A stretch of DNA of 64,000 nt from Chitinophagales bacterium (lineage in GTDB: Bacteria > Bacteroidota > Bacteroidia > Chitinophagales > JADIYW01), in contig JACJXS010000012.1 in the NCBI GenBank assembly GCA_020636545.1, positions 128,915-192,914 of the forward strand, in the 5' to 3' direction. The translations under genes were made by a program, and so were the position numbers. Positions within the stretch are counted from its first letter, which is position 1; the number at the start of each line of letters is the position of its first letter. Shown in pieces: positions 25,967 to 35,708 of this stretch. The notes under the pieces are model-generated. The model was not told where the DNA came from. It searched no databases and saw nothing but the letters and a program-made list of their open reading frames with translations.

Positions 25967-28567
25967 ATGAGAATTACAACAACTATTATAATTATTGCCA
26001 TTGCTATTTTAACTTTTCAAACAACTATTGCCAAAGAAAAAAAGGAAAAGAAAAAGAAAAAAGGAGAAGTTGCGATGATGACGGAAGATACTATTCCTGC
26101 AATTGATTCCAATAAAATAGACAAAGAAGGTTTTAAACCAATAAAAGAACTTACAAAGAAATGCAGTAAAATTTCAGGATTATTTAATTTATACCAAGAT
26201 TCTGCAAGTGGAAAATTATATATTGAAATTACAGAAGATAAATTAGGAAAGGAATTTATCTATTTTGCTCAAACTGTTAATGCTGTAATTGATGCTGGTT
26301 TTTTAAAAGGTGGTTATTTAGATGAAAAGATAATAAAAGTTAATCGCTACTTTGATAGATTAGATTTTACTATTCAAAATACTGATTATTATTATGACCC
26401 TTCCAATCCATTAAGTAAATCAAAAAATTCCAATATCAATCAACCTTTATTTTTATCTGAAAAAATATTAGCAAAAACTGGAAAAGCTTATTTAATTGAT
26501 GCCGACAATTTATTTTTCAGTGAAAATATCATGCAAATTAAACCAACACCAGAACCGATTCCTGGTGTAAAACCATTTACTTTAGGTTCTTTAAATAGAA
26601 GCAAATCCAAATATTTAAGTATAAAAAACTTTCCTAACAATTCATTAGTTGCAGTTTCTTATGTTTACGACAATCCATCACCATCTAATTATGGAAAAGA
26701 TGCAGTTACGGATGCACGTTTTGTTACTATAGAAATAGCTCATAATTTAATTGCTATGCCTCAAAATGATTTCCAATCAAGAAGTGATGACCCAAGAGTT
26801 GGATTTTTTATGAGTAAAAGAACCGACCAAACATCAACTTCTCCAACACCCTATTTAGATGTTATTCATCGTTGGGATTTAAAAAAGAAAAACCCAGAAC
26901 AAGCACTTTCTGAACCAATTACTCCAATCGTTTGGTGGATAGAAAACACCACACCAAAAGAATTTAGACCAACCATAAAAGAAGCTGTTTTAGCTTGGAA
27001 TAAAGCGTTTGAAAAAGCTGGTTTTATCAATGCTATTGAAGTCAATGAACAACCTGACAATGCTACTTGGGAAGCTGACGATATTAGATATAATGTATTG
27101 AGATGGACTTCATCGCCTAATCCTGCTTTTGGAGGTTATGGTCCACATTTTGCCAATCCAAGAACAGGTCAAATTTTAGGTGCAGACATCATGCTAGAAT
27201 TTATTTATTTGACCAATCGAGTTATCTATGAAAAATTATTTGATGTTGCTGGCTTAACTGAAACTGAGGAAACAACTTTACACTCCAATCATTCTTGTCA
27301 ATTTGGGCAACAAATGCATGAAAATATTTTGGCTGGTTTAAGTGTAATGAATGCAAATGATTTTTCAGACCTTGAACAAAGAGAATTTATGAAGCAAGCT
27401 TTATTTAATTTAGTACTTCACGAAATGGGTCATACTTTTGGCTTAAATCATAACTTTATTGCAAGCCAAGTTCTAAGTCCTGATGAAATGAAAGATATTA
27501 AAATCTCGACAGAAAAAGGGCTTACATCTTCTGTGATGGATTACACGATTCCTAATATTTCTTCAGATAAAAACAAACAAGGTTTATACTTTGATCATAA
27601 ACCAGGAATGTATGATACTTGGGCTATTCAATATGGCTACACGCCTTTTAAAGATACGATAGACGAACAAAATGGTTTAGCAAAAATACTTTCGGAATCT
27701 ACTCAAAAAGAACATTTATTCTTTAATGATGGTGATGACATGCGATATCCTGGAAGAGGAATCGACCCACGAGTAATGATAAGTGATATGAGTAGTGATG
27801 CTATTGCTTATGCTACTGAAAATACAGAGCAAATGGTTTCTACAATGGGAAAACTTTTAGATAAATACAAAAATGAAAACCAATCCTATTATCCTATCCG
27901 AAATGCATTTACGGTTTTGACGAGTGCGATGTCAAGAAATTTCGGAGTTGTCAGTAGATATATTGGTGGTATTTATATTGACCGTTCATTTATGAATCAA
28001 AATAGTCCTAACAAACCTTATACACCTGTTCCATTACAAACTCAAAAAGCTGCAATGAAAATGTTGAGAGATTATTGTTTTGGACCAGAAGCATTTAGTA
28101 AAAGCACTGAAGTTTATAATTATTTGCAATACCAAAGACGTGGTTATAATAGAGATGGTAATGAAGACCCAAAATTACACGAAAGATTCTTAAATATTCA
28201 AAAAGGAGTCCTAGACCAATTATTAAATACAAATGTGTTACAAAGAATTGAAGATACTAAATTATACGGCAATCAATATGACCTAAATAAAATGCTTACA
28301 GATTTAACCAATGCTATTTTTATTGAAGGCTTTAGTAATCCTAGTACAATCAGACAAAATCTGCAAGGAGAATACATCAATAGATTATTGAATATTATTG
28401 ATGAAAAATCAGGGAATACTTATAGTGTAAAGTCTGCTGTTTATGGTCAAATAGATAGAGTAAAAAAGCTTTTGGAAGTGAGTGCAAGCAGTGGCAGTTT
28501 GGCTGTAAATGCACACCGCCAAAACTTACTTTATTTAATAAATAATAAATTAAGTATCAAAAACTAG
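25967..28567 (+). CDS. large zinc metalloprotease (DUF4953/DUF5117 type metzincin)
   Basis: An 866-residue exported protease. It begins with a signal peptide (ITTTIIIIAIAILTFQTTIA) and a Lys-rich stretch, then the DUF5118/DUF5117 N-terminal domain (KISGLFNLYQDSASGKLYIE onward), and a zincin domain with HEMGHTFGLNH at residues 485-495, the extended metzincin HExxHxxGxxH motif, followed by the likely Met-turn SSVMDY. The remaining 330 residues are the family's C-terminal helical domain. The family is common in Bacteroidota, periplasmic or surface-linked, of unknown substrate. No T9SS tail is visible. The family call is firm. Confidence 0.92.
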   Translation: MRITTTIIIIAIAILTFQTTIAKEKKEKKKKKGEVAMMTEDTIPAIDSNKIDKEGFKPIKELTKKCSKISGLFNLYQDSASGKLYIEITEDKLGKEFIYFAQTVNAVIDAGFLKGGYLDEKIIKVNRYFDRLDFTIQNTDYYYDPSNPLSKSKNSNINQPLFLSEKILAKTGKAYLIDADNLFFSENIMQIKPTPEPIPGVKPFTLGSLNRSKSKYLSIKNFPNNSLVAVSYVYDNPSPSNYGKDAVTDARFVTIEIAHNLIAMPQNDFQSRSDDPRVGFFMSKRTDQTSTSPTPYLDVIHRWDLKKKNPEQALSEPITPIVWWIENTTPKEFRPTIKEAVLAWNKAFEKAGFINAIEVNEQPDNATWEADDIRYNVLRWTSSPNPAFGGYGPHFANPRTGQILGADIMLEFIYLTNRVIYEKLFDVAGLTETEETTLHSNHSCQFGQQMHENILAGLSVMNANDFSDLEQREFMKQALFNLVLHEMGHTFGLNHNFIASQVLSPDEMKDIKISTEKGLTSSVMDYTIPNISSDKNKQGLYFDHKPGMYDTWAIQYGYTPFKDTIDEQNGLAKILSESTQKEHLFFNDGDDMRYPGRGIDPRVMISDMSSDAIAYATENTEQMVSTMGKLLDKYKNENQSYYPIRNAFTVLTSAMSRNFGVVSRYIGGIYIDRSFMNQNSPNKPYTPVPLQTQKAAMKMLRDYCFGPEAFSKSTEVYNYLQYQRRGYNRDGNEDPKLHERFLNIQKGVLDQLLNTNVLQRIEDTKLYGNQYDLNKMLTDLTNAIFIEGFSNPSTIRQNLQGEYINRLLNIIDEKSGNTYSVKSAVYGQIDRVKKLLEVSASSGSLAVNAHRQNLLYLINNKLSIKN

Positions 28568-28627
28568 ATTAATTTTTTTTATTTTATTTTTTATTGTTAT
28601 AACTTTAAATAAGCAAATTAAATTCTT

Positions 28628-29647
28628 ATGAAAAGAAATCAATCAAAAATATGTATTGTACTTATACTTTTTAGCATAAGTGTATTCTTTAGTGCTTGTA
28701 AGAAAGACAAAAAACAAGAAACAATAGATGTCTATGTAGCTGTAGATGAATTCAATGGTACTTTTAACATAGCTAAATTATGGAAAAATGGCATTATTCA
28801 AGACTTAAATGATGGAACAAAATCAGCTTCTGCTAGTTCTATTTTTGTTCAAGGAAGTGATGTTTATCTTGTAGGTTTTGAGGAAAACTCTCTTGGAACT
28901 AATGTTGCAAAACTATGGAAAAATGGAGTTGCCCAAAATCTATCAGATGGAGCATTTGATAATTTTGCAAATTCAATTTATGTAGCTAACAATAAAACCT
29001 ATATTGCGGGATATCAGGACAATGGAATAAAAAGAGTTGCCAAGATTTGGGTAAATGGAGTAGCCACAAACCTAACGAATGGGTTGAATCATGCATATGC
29101 AGGTTCTGTTTTTGTAAGTGGAGATGATGTATATGTAGGTGGTTATGAAGAGAACATTATTGGAATCAGCATTGCAAAAATTTGGAAAAATGGTGTAGCT
29201 CAAAGTCTTACTGATGGTGTACATAATGCTAGTGTAAATGCTATATATGTTCAAGATAACGATGTTTATGCGGTTGGATATAATGGTGGGACTGATATAG
29301 TTTGGAAAAATGGTATTCCACAGAATCTTACTGATGGTTCTGTTTATGCTTATGCAAACTCTATTTTTGTATTAAACAATACCGTATATGTAGTTGGTCA
29401 TAAAAATAATGGAACACACAATGTAGCAACCTTATGGAAAAATGGAGTTGCACAATATATTACTGATGGCTCAAAAAAATGCTCAGCAAGTTCAGTTTTT
29501 GTTCTAGATAATGATATTTATATAGTTGGTTATGAGGAAAATGGAAGTAAAGATGTGGCTAAATTATGGAAAAATGGGGTAGCTCAAAATCTAACAAATG
29601 GCACAAATGACGGTTCAGCAAATTCTGTTTTTGTAAGTAAAAAATAA
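28628..29647 (+). CDS. lipoprotein with seven WKNG repeats, probable seven-bladed propeller
   Basis: A 339-residue lipoprotein (signal ending FFSAC, Cys24). After a short linker it consists almost entirely of seven repeats of about 44 residues with the consensus AKLWKNGVAQNLTDG, a short variable stretch, then ASSIFV and DVYVVGYEENG. The segment IDVYVAVDEFNG before the first repeat matches the last strand of a repeat, while the final repeat stops at ANSVFVSKK, before that strand. This is the 'velcro' arrangement of a closed beta-propeller, so a seven-bladed propeller is inferred. Ligand unknown. The near identity of copies suggests recent duplication or gene conversion. Confidence 0.82.
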   Translation: MKRNQSKICIVLILFSISVFFSACKKDKKQETIDVYVAVDEFNGTFNIAKLWKNGIIQDLNDGTKSASASSIFVQGSDVYLVGFEENSLGTNVAKLWKNGVAQNLSDGAFDNFANSIYVANNKTYIAGYQDNGIKRVAKIWVNGVATNLTNGLNHAYAGSVFVSGDDVYVGGYEENIIGISIAKIWKNGVAQSLTDGVHNASVNAIYVQDNDVYAVGYNGGTDIVWKNGIPQNLTDGSVYAYANSIFVLNNTVYVVGHKNNGTHNVATLWKNGVAQYITDGSKKCSASSVFVLDNDIYIVGYEENGSKDVAKLWKNGVAQNLTNGTNDGSANSVFVSKK

Positions 29648-29668
29648 TATTTAGAAAGATGCTGACTA

Positions 29669-30553
29669 CTATAAGTAAGCTCGAGTTTCTAAAGTCATTA
29701 AAACAAAAATACCTATAAAATAAGCTATCATAGAGCCATCATAAAAGAACATAATCCATGTTTTGGATATTTTATGGGAGCTATAAACAGAAATTGCAAT
29801 CAATGAAATCAATAATAAGTTGAAAAAAATATGAATTTCTGTACTAACTCTAAAAATGTACAATAGGTAACTATCAATTAGAAATAATGCTACACACAGC
29901 ATTTGACTTTTTCTAGCTCCAAGTGTTGTTGCAATTGTCTTAGTTTGATTAGCTACATCACGCTCAATATCATTAATATCGAAAGGCAAAGTAATAAATA
30001 ATAAATAAATAAATTGAATAGAAAAAAGTAGTACAACACGTCTTACAAATAAATCAGGATAGGTATTTGTTTCTAAAATTGGTAATAAAACCGCAGTTAT
30101 AGTCCATGTTATTGCTATCAAGAAAATTTTCACAAATGGAATATCTCTCAATCTTTTTTTAATTCCTATCTTATCTAATGGCAATGCATAAACTACCGAC
30201 AAAAAGCCTGAAAATACGATTGCTACTTGTGTAGGAAATTTTAAAAATAAAAAAGTAATCCCAGAAATAATTAAAGACAAAGCCGTAGTGATTTTAGTGA
30301 TTTTTTGATGTTTTATCTGGTAATAATAAATATCATCTTCAGTATTTTTTTCATTCATTTTTTGTTGGTACAACAAGCGACTAAATTGATATATAAACCA
30401 AGTTGAAAAAAATATATGAACCAACAATAATAAAATATGATCGACTTCAATATACAACAACAAAGCATTTGCCATTGTAAAACAAACAGCAGCAATACTT
30501 ATAAAAATATTTGAATGGATTAAAAACTTAAAAAATGATTTCACTTTATGCAA
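29669..30553 (-). CDS. UbiA-like polytopic membrane protein
   Basis: A 294-residue integral membrane protein with about eight hydrophobic segments. It has the UbiA-superfamily outline: the YALPL motif after the fourth segment and DINDIERD in the second cytoplasmic loop, which in UbiA prenyltransferases is the second Asp-rich metal site. The first Asp-rich site (NDxxDxxxD) is not visible; the corresponding loop reads QFSRLLYQQKMNEKN. It may therefore be a divergent or inactive member. Substrate unknown. It lies on the minus strand, upstream of nothing obviously related. Confidence 0.75.
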   Translation of the reverse strand: MHKVKSFFKFLIHSNIFISIAAVCFTMANALLLYIEVDHILLLLVHIFFSTWFIYQFSRLLYQQKMNEKNTEDDIYYYQIKHQKITKITTALSLIISGITFLFLKFPTQVAIVFSGFLSVVYALPLDKIGIKKRLRDIPFVKIFLIAITWTITAVLLPILETNTYPDLFVRRVVLLFSIQFIYLLFITLPFDINDIERDVANQTKTIATTLGARKSQMLCVALFLIDSYLLYIFRVSTEIHIFFNLLLISLIAISVYSSHKISKTWIMFFYDGSMIAYFIGIFVLMTLETRAYL

Positions 30554-30595
30554 ATTACAAAAAGAATTATTTTGAAAGTTATATTTTATAAAATT

Positions 30596-31867
30596 TTAAT
30601 GTAAGACTAATACAGTTTGATTATAATGATGCTCTCCATTTACAATTTCGACATAATAGACACCTTTTCTAAGCTCAGAAACTTCGATTTCAGTATTATA
30701 ATCATTGGTAGTGGTAGTAAAAACAGCTTGTCCTAGTTCATTGTACAATGCAATTCTATATGGTTCTTTCGAACTTGGCAATTGGTCTATATATAAATAA
30801 TTTGTTGCTGGATTAGGGAATACTTTTATATTTTTAAATAGTGTATTATTCGTAACTTTTGAAATAAAGTCGCAAGGAATATTATTATTTAAGAAACTAC
30901 TTCGTGAAGAGTTGAGAACATTACGAACATATTCCGCTTGTTTTTTAGTAAACAAAGCCATACAAGCATCATCGGTATAATCCATAAAATTTTGATACAT
31001 ACGTCCAGAAGTTGAAGGCGAACATTCATCATCATATATACCTGAAGGACAACCATAAGTAGCATCGTATTGTTTGGGTGTATCGCTTATGCCATCATCG
31101 CTATTACAATTTCCTCCATTTCCCCAAATATGTTTCAAACCCAACCAATGTCCAATTTCGTGTGTAGTTGTTCTACCTTTATTATAGTCTGGCAATAAAT
31201 TCCCAATAGTCCCAAAAACTCTATAATGTATAACAATACCATCTTTTATTCCAGCATTATCATTAGGGAAAGATGCAAATCCAAGTGTGCCATCTGTAAA
31301 GTTAGCAATCCAGATATTTAGATATTTATCAGTATCCCAAGCATCTAATCCACCTTTATTACTTTTTTTGATATAATTTTCATCTGCATCATTTAAGTTT
31401 CCTGAATAAGAAAATGAAGACTTAGAAACATATTTTCTTTCGATACCAGTTGTTATTTGCCCCCAAGGGTCTTCAGTGGCAATACAAAACTCAATTTCAG
31501 TATCTCCTATCCTATCATAAAATTGATGATTACTAGAGAGTTTATCCGTATTGAGGGCACGATAATCTCTATTTAGAGCTGAAATTTGTGATTTAATTTG
31601 TTCATCTGAAATATTTTGGCTTTCTGTATTATAGAGTACATGAATCACAACAGGAATTCGAATAATACCTTCAGACTGAGCATATCTTTGATTATTATTT
31701 TTTAATTCATTTTGTAATGCAATCTCTTTTTCTACAATTTCAGGATATTCTTTTAAAATATTTTGATAATAATTATCATAGCCACATTTACGTTGTTGGG
31801 CTATACTTAATTGATATCCGCCTAAAAGGAAACTAATAAAAATATAAACTTTAGCCCAGTAATACAT
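30596..31867 (-). CDS. secreted pappalysin-type (M43) metalloprotease with T9SS tail
   Basis: Start set at ATG 31867, which opens the signal peptide (MYYWAKVYIFISFLLGGYQ, then LSIAQQ); the frame from 32032 adds 55 untypical residues overlapping the divergent gene. The 423-residue protease has RIPVVIHVLYN, the zinc motif HEIGHWLGLKH at 236-246 and the Met-turn NFMDY (Met295), as in pappalysin-like M43 enzymes. The C-terminal 75 residues from IKVFPNPATNYLYI are a type-A T9SS sorting domain, so the enzyme is exported and probably surface-bound or released. Cysteines around 254, 273 and 282 suggest disulphides. Likely role: extracellular protein digestion. Confidence 0.92.
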   Translation of the reverse strand: MYYWAKVYIFISFLLGGYQLSIAQQRKCGYDNYYQNILKEYPEIVEKEIALQNELKNNNQRYAQSEGIIRIPVVIHVLYNTESQNISDEQIKSQISALNRDYRALNTDKLSSNHQFYDRIGDTEIEFCIATEDPWGQITTGIERKYVSKSSFSYSGNLNDADENYIKKSNKGGLDAWDTDKYLNIWIANFTDGTLGFASFPNDNAGIKDGIVIHYRVFGTIGNLLPDYNKGRTTTHEIGHWLGLKHIWGNGGNCNSDDGISDTPKQYDATYGCPSGIYDDECSPSTSGRMYQNFMDYTDDACMALFTKKQAEYVRNVLNSSRSSFLNNNIPCDFISKVTNNTLFKNIKVFPNPATNYLYIDQLPSSKEPYRIALYNELGQAVFTTTTNDYNTEIEVSELRKGVYYVEIVNGEHHYNQTVLVLH

Positions 31868-31982
31868 CTTTACAAAATTAATATAAATAATAGTACTAAA
31901 ATGGAAAATATTAAAAATTATAGCTATCTTTAATTTTGGCAAGATAATTGCATTATTTTTAATAACTAAATTTTTAAAAAAA

Positions 31983-32441
31983 ATGGGACTATTTAATTTT
32001 ATTAAAACAGCAGGACAAAAAGTATTTGGCAAAAAACCAGAAGAAACACAAACAGAAGAAGAAAAACAATTACAAGCAAAAGAACTTTTAGCTTATGTAC
32101 AAAGTTTAGGTTTAGAAATTAGTAATTTAACTGTTATTGTAAGTGGTCAAAAAGTTACAGTTAGAGGAGAAGTGGCTTCTCAAGAAATTCGTGAGAAGAT
32201 TCTTTTAGCATTAGGAAATGTTGAAGGCGTTGCAGAAGTTGATGATACAATTTCTGTAATTGTACCTGCACCTGAGGCTAAGTTACACACGGTTGTTAGT
32301 GGCGATACGCTTTCAAAAATTGCTAAAACTTATTATGGTAACGCAAATGACTACAATAGAATTTTTGAAGCTAACAAACCAATGCTTTCACATCCAGACA
32401 AAATTTATGTGGGTCAGGTTTTAAGAATTCCTCAAGCATAA
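31983..32441 (+). CDS. BON-LysM protein (Kbp/YgaU-like)
   Basis: A 152-residue protein with an N-terminal BON domain (about 25-90: ELLAYVQSLGLEISNLTV and VEGVAEVDDTISV) and a C-terminal LysM domain (about 100-150: HTVVSGDTLSKIAKTYYG to VGQVLRIPQA). This architecture is that of E. coli Kbp/YgaU, a potassium-binding protein; the potassium role is known there and only inferred here. No signal peptide, so it is probably cytoplasmic. A single gene followed by a terminator. Confidence 0.9.
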   Translation: MGLFNFIKTAGQKVFGKKPEETQTEEEKQLQAKELLAYVQSLGLEISNLTVIVSGQKVTVRGEVASQEIREKILLALGNVEGVAEVDDTISVIVPAPEAKLHTVVSGDTLSKIAKTYYGNANDYNRIFEANKPMLSHPDKIYVGQVLRIPQA

Positions 32442-32470
32442 TTTATAGGGATTTAATGAACTACTAAAAA

Positions 32471-32497
32471 AGGGCAACTAAAAGTTGCTCTTTTTTT
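32471..32497. terminator. bidirectional intrinsic terminator
   Basis: AGGGCAACT / AGTTGCTCT (9 bp, one G-T) with a 3-base loop, flanked by A6 on one side and T8 on the other, between convergent genes. Confidence 0.9.
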
Positions 32498-32503
32498 ATT
32501 ACA

Positions 32504-32827
32504 CTAGACAGCACTAATAAAATAATTTCCATCTTCCAATTTGAATCGATAGCGAGGAATTTTGTATTGATTACCATCAGCACTCAATCCTGTTTTCATA
32601 TCAAACTTATAACCATGTAGATGACAACCTATAACTAATCTTTTATTGGCAAAACCATGATGCAACTCCGCTCCTGCATGTGGACAAATATTACTAATTC
32701 CAAAAATTTCTTCTTCAGTTTTAACAATACAAATCGGTTTTCCATTAAAAACAATTTTAAATGGTTTGTAATTTATAGCATCAATCATTAATTGTTGAAT
32801 ATCTGAATCTAATAAATACCAATTCAT
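32504..32827 (-). CDS. Rieske-type [2Fe-2S] ferredoxin-like protein
   Basis: A 107-residue soluble protein with one Rieske domain. The ligands are Cys48-x-His50 (CPHAGAEL) and Cys68-x2-His71 (CHLHG), which hold a [2Fe-2S] cluster. No membrane helix or TAT signal is seen, so it is the small ferredoxin type that carries electrons to oxygenases or reductases rather than the cytochrome bc1 subunit. The next gene on the strand is ilvE, 47 bases upstream, with no known functional tie. Confidence 0.92.
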   Translation of the reverse strand: MNWYLLDSDIQQLMIDAINYKPFKIVFNGKPICIVKTEEEIFGISNICPHAGAELHHGFANKRLVIGCHLHGYKFDMKTGLSADGNQYKIPRYRFKLEDGNYFISAV

Positions 32828-32874
32828 AAATAAGTATAATTGTTCAAAGATAGCAAAAACAAAAGGCTAATCAA

Positions 32875-33774
32875 CTAAAAGTATTCCAAAAAGTTGGTAT
32901 CTTTTCCAGCTACAATACGTTTATATCTATCGTGTAAAAGTCTGCCGATGGTATCTTCCCAAGGCAATTTTAATTGGTGTCCGTTAATACTTTTAATACC
33001 AGCTACTTCGGCAGCAGTTCCTGCAAAAAAGGCACCATCGGCATTTAATAGTTCTTCAACTCCGAACAATTTTTCTTCAACAGGAATATCCATTTGCTTA
33101 GCCAAATCAATTAAAGTTGCTCTAGTAATTCCTTGAAAAATATAATTTATTGGTGGAACTATCAATTTTCCATCTTTTTCCATAAAAAAAGAAGCTCCAG
33201 GACCCGTTGCTACATAACCTTCCACATCTAATAACAAAGCATCGTCATAACCATTTTGGGTTGCCTCTCTAGTTGCTAAAATGGAATTGATATAATTTCC
33301 AGAAGCTTTTATATCCACAGGCATTGTTTTTGGATGAGGTCTTCTCCAAGAAGACACCATTACATTCAAATGATTATTGGGATAATATTTTTTCCATTTC
33401 CAACAAGTCATTAAAACATTAGGTTTATCAGCATCAACAGCACGCAAACCCATATTTTTATCCATAAAAATAAATGGTCGAATATAAGCTTCAGATAATT
33501 TATTTTGCTCTACTAATTCATAGGCAAAATTTATCATTTCCTGAACAGAATAAGGCATTTCAATATGTAATTTTTTGGCAGATTGCATCAAACGTTCGAA
33601 ATGTCTGCGTACTTTATAAATATGCAATCCACTTTGTGTTTGATATGCACGAATTCCTTCGAAAACACCATAACCATAATGTAAAGTCTGATTAAATGGA
33701 CTTATTTTAAAATCATTTACTAATTTAAAATCACCATTGAAAAACAAAATGGTTTTATCATTATGATACAACAT
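32875..33774 (-). CDS. ilvE: branched-chain amino acid aminotransferase
   Basis: A 299-residue class IV PLP aminotransferase that exchanges amino groups between 2-oxoglutarate/glutamate and the Leu/Ile/Val keto acids. Diagnostic segments are HYGYGVFEGIRAY, the catalytic Lys156 in DIKASGNYINS, the DALLLDVEGYVATGPGASFF block and the GTAAEV phosphate-cup motif. Length is normal. It stands apart from other ilv genes. D-amino-acid transaminase or aminodeoxychorismate lyase are relatives, but the GVFEGIRAY and ASGNYINS pattern favours IlvE. Confidence 0.93.
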   Translation of the reverse strand: MLYHNDKTILFFNGDFKLVNDFKISPFNQTLHYGYGVFEGIRAYQTQSGLHIYKVRRHFERLMQSAKKLHIEMPYSVQEMINFAYELVEQNKLSEAYIRPFIFMDKNMGLRAVDADKPNVLMTCWKWKKYYPNNHLNVMVSSWRRPHPKTMPVDIKASGNYINSILATREATQNGYDDALLLDVEGYVATGPGASFFMEKDGKLIVPPINYIFQGITRATLIDLAKQMDIPVEEKLFGVEELLNADGAFFAGTAAEVAGIKSINGHQLKLPWEDTIGRLLHDRYKRIVAGKDTNFLEYF

Positions 33775-33867
33775 ATTTTAAAGATAGAACACAATTATAG
33801 AAATTCAAAATTAATTTATCCAAATTTTGTTTAAATCCTAAAACAAATTTGAAATTGAAGATAAATT

Positions 33868-35634
33868 CTATTTTTTGTTTGTATCATCAATTAAATAGAC
33901 AACATTAGAAAACCAAAAATCTATTCTATTCGCATCGACATTTGTTTTTTCTATCGTTCCAAAAATAACTTTAATTTTATAATTTGCTAATTGACCTTCA
34001 ATAGATAATACATCTGGATTATTGGGATAATTATCAAACAATTTGATGGCTAAAGGTTTTAAATTCAGCGTATCTTTATTATTTAAAACCATATACAAGG
34101 CACTATTTTGCAATGTTTTTATTTGAATACTATCTTGGTTAATATTAATATTTTTATCCTCAGGATATTGTTGCAATATAGCATATTGGTAATTTGCAAT
34201 TTCATAATAAGGCTGTTTACTTGTCAATTGAAGGAAATTCGCTGGATAATTTTTATTAGAAATTTGCTGAACATTTTTAAACTTAGATTCGATTGGCCAA
34301 TAATTGGACTCTGCATTTTTAAATTCAACCTGATGTTTATCATCTAAAAAACTCAATAAAAAAGCACTTTGTCCACGACTATTTAGAAAATCAAATTTGC
34401 TTGAAATTTCATAGACTAAAGAATCAGTAATCGTTTTATCAAAATCAATCTTCCCATTTACCAATAATTTATTATCCTTCAAAATTTGTTCTAAAGCATT
34501 TTTTTGACTTCGTTTAGCAACAGAAATTGCATTAAAATAAGGGAAAACTAAAGCAAATAACCCAAATATAAATAAGGAAATTGGGATAAATTTTATGGTA
34601 GCATTTTTAATAAAAACAAAATACAAAACAACTGTCGATAACCAAATTGCCAAAAGCAAAACATAGTATCTCGGCTCTGTAAAAGAATAAGCTAAAATTC
34701 TTGTAAAAATAGCAACAAATAATAATATCAATAATGGAATTAATGTATAATAAAATAGCTTTCCAAAAACACGCACCCAAGCCTTTTCAGTTTTATTTTT
34801 GAGTGGATGTACTAAAAGTAAAGCTAAAATTCCGACAGAAGAATATGCTAAAATCAAATAAGAAACCCAACCTCTTGGAAGTTCCCATGTTAAAATAATT
34901 TTGGCTAAATAAACATAAAGAATAACTACATATAAGAACAATAATGGAATTAATATATATTGTGTAAAAAATTGTAAAATAATAGGATATTCATCTTCTT
35001 TTTCAATCGAACTCAACCCACTTTCACAAAATGATAAAAAAATAAAAGTACTTCCAAAAATTAATATAAATAGAAAAATTTTCCAATAAACATCGCTATC
35101 AAAATGAATTTCAAATAAATTATCAATAGCTAAAATTGCCAACTCCGTTCCTATGATTAAAACGCTTACAAATACAAGTGTAAGGAAAAAGTTTACAAAT
35201 AAGTTTTTATTAAATTGCCAAAATGAAAATTCTAAGTTTTCTTTTTTAGTAAATGCAATAAATGCTACCAAAAGATGTGAAAGTATATAAATCGGAATAA
35301 GAATAAATGCATAAAACTCATTAAAATCTACTTCATTTTTAGGTAAAATAAAATAAAAGCCTATTAGAATTAGAATGCCTAAATATTCTATCATTTTGGA
35401 TTGCTGCACTCTTTGTGCCAACAACTTTAATGCAAAGTTTAAAGAAATGCCTAAGCCAGCAACCAATATCAATTTAACCAGCAAAAATTTTAATGAATCA
35501 TCTTTACTAAAATTAAAAATTGTAATATGAATGATGGTTATTAATGCCATAATAAATGATGACAATAATACTAATGGATAAATACCAAATACTTTTCGTG
35601 CTTGATTTAGAATTATAAAAAACTTTTCTTTCAT
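33868..35634 (-). CDS. DUF4153-type polytopic membrane protein
   Basis: A 588-residue membrane protein with about 11-12 hydrophobic segments in its first 380 residues, followed by a soluble C-terminal domain of about 200 residues (KRSQKNALEQILKDNKLL onward). The layout and the LGISLNFALKLLAQR and WELPRGWVSYLILAYSSVGILALLLVHP segments are those of DUF4153 proteins, whose function is unknown. It is a single gene, divergent from the PI-PLC-like lipoprotein. Confidence 0.8.
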   Translation of the reverse strand: MKEKFFIILNQARKVFGIYPLVLLSSFIMALITIIHITIFNFSKDDSLKFLLVKLILVAGLGISLNFALKLLAQRVQQSKMIEYLGILILIGFYFILPKNEVDFNEFYAFILIPIYILSHLLVAFIAFTKKENLEFSFWQFNKNLFVNFFLTLVFVSVLIIGTELAILAIDNLFEIHFDSDVYWKIFLFILIFGSTFIFLSFCESGLSSIEKEDEYPIILQFFTQYILIPLLFLYVVILYVYLAKIILTWELPRGWVSYLILAYSSVGILALLLVHPLKNKTEKAWVRVFGKLFYYTLIPLLILLFVAIFTRILAYSFTEPRYYVLLLAIWLSTVVLYFVFIKNATIKFIPISLFIFGLFALVFPYFNAISVAKRSQKNALEQILKDNKLLVNGKIDFDKTITDSLVYEISSKFDFLNSRGQSAFLLSFLDDKHQVEFKNAESNYWPIESKFKNVQQISNKNYPANFLQLTSKQPYYEIANYQYAILQQYPEDKNININQDSIQIKTLQNSALYMVLNNKDTLNLKPLAIKLFDNYPNNPDVLSIEGQLANYKIKVIFGTIEKTNVDANRIDFWFSNVVYLIDDTNKK

Positions 35635-35708
35635 CTTTTTTTTAAGTTATGCTTTTTAATAATTTAAAACACTTTGCAATCTAATATAGTTTAACTAATT
35701 TTAAAGCT

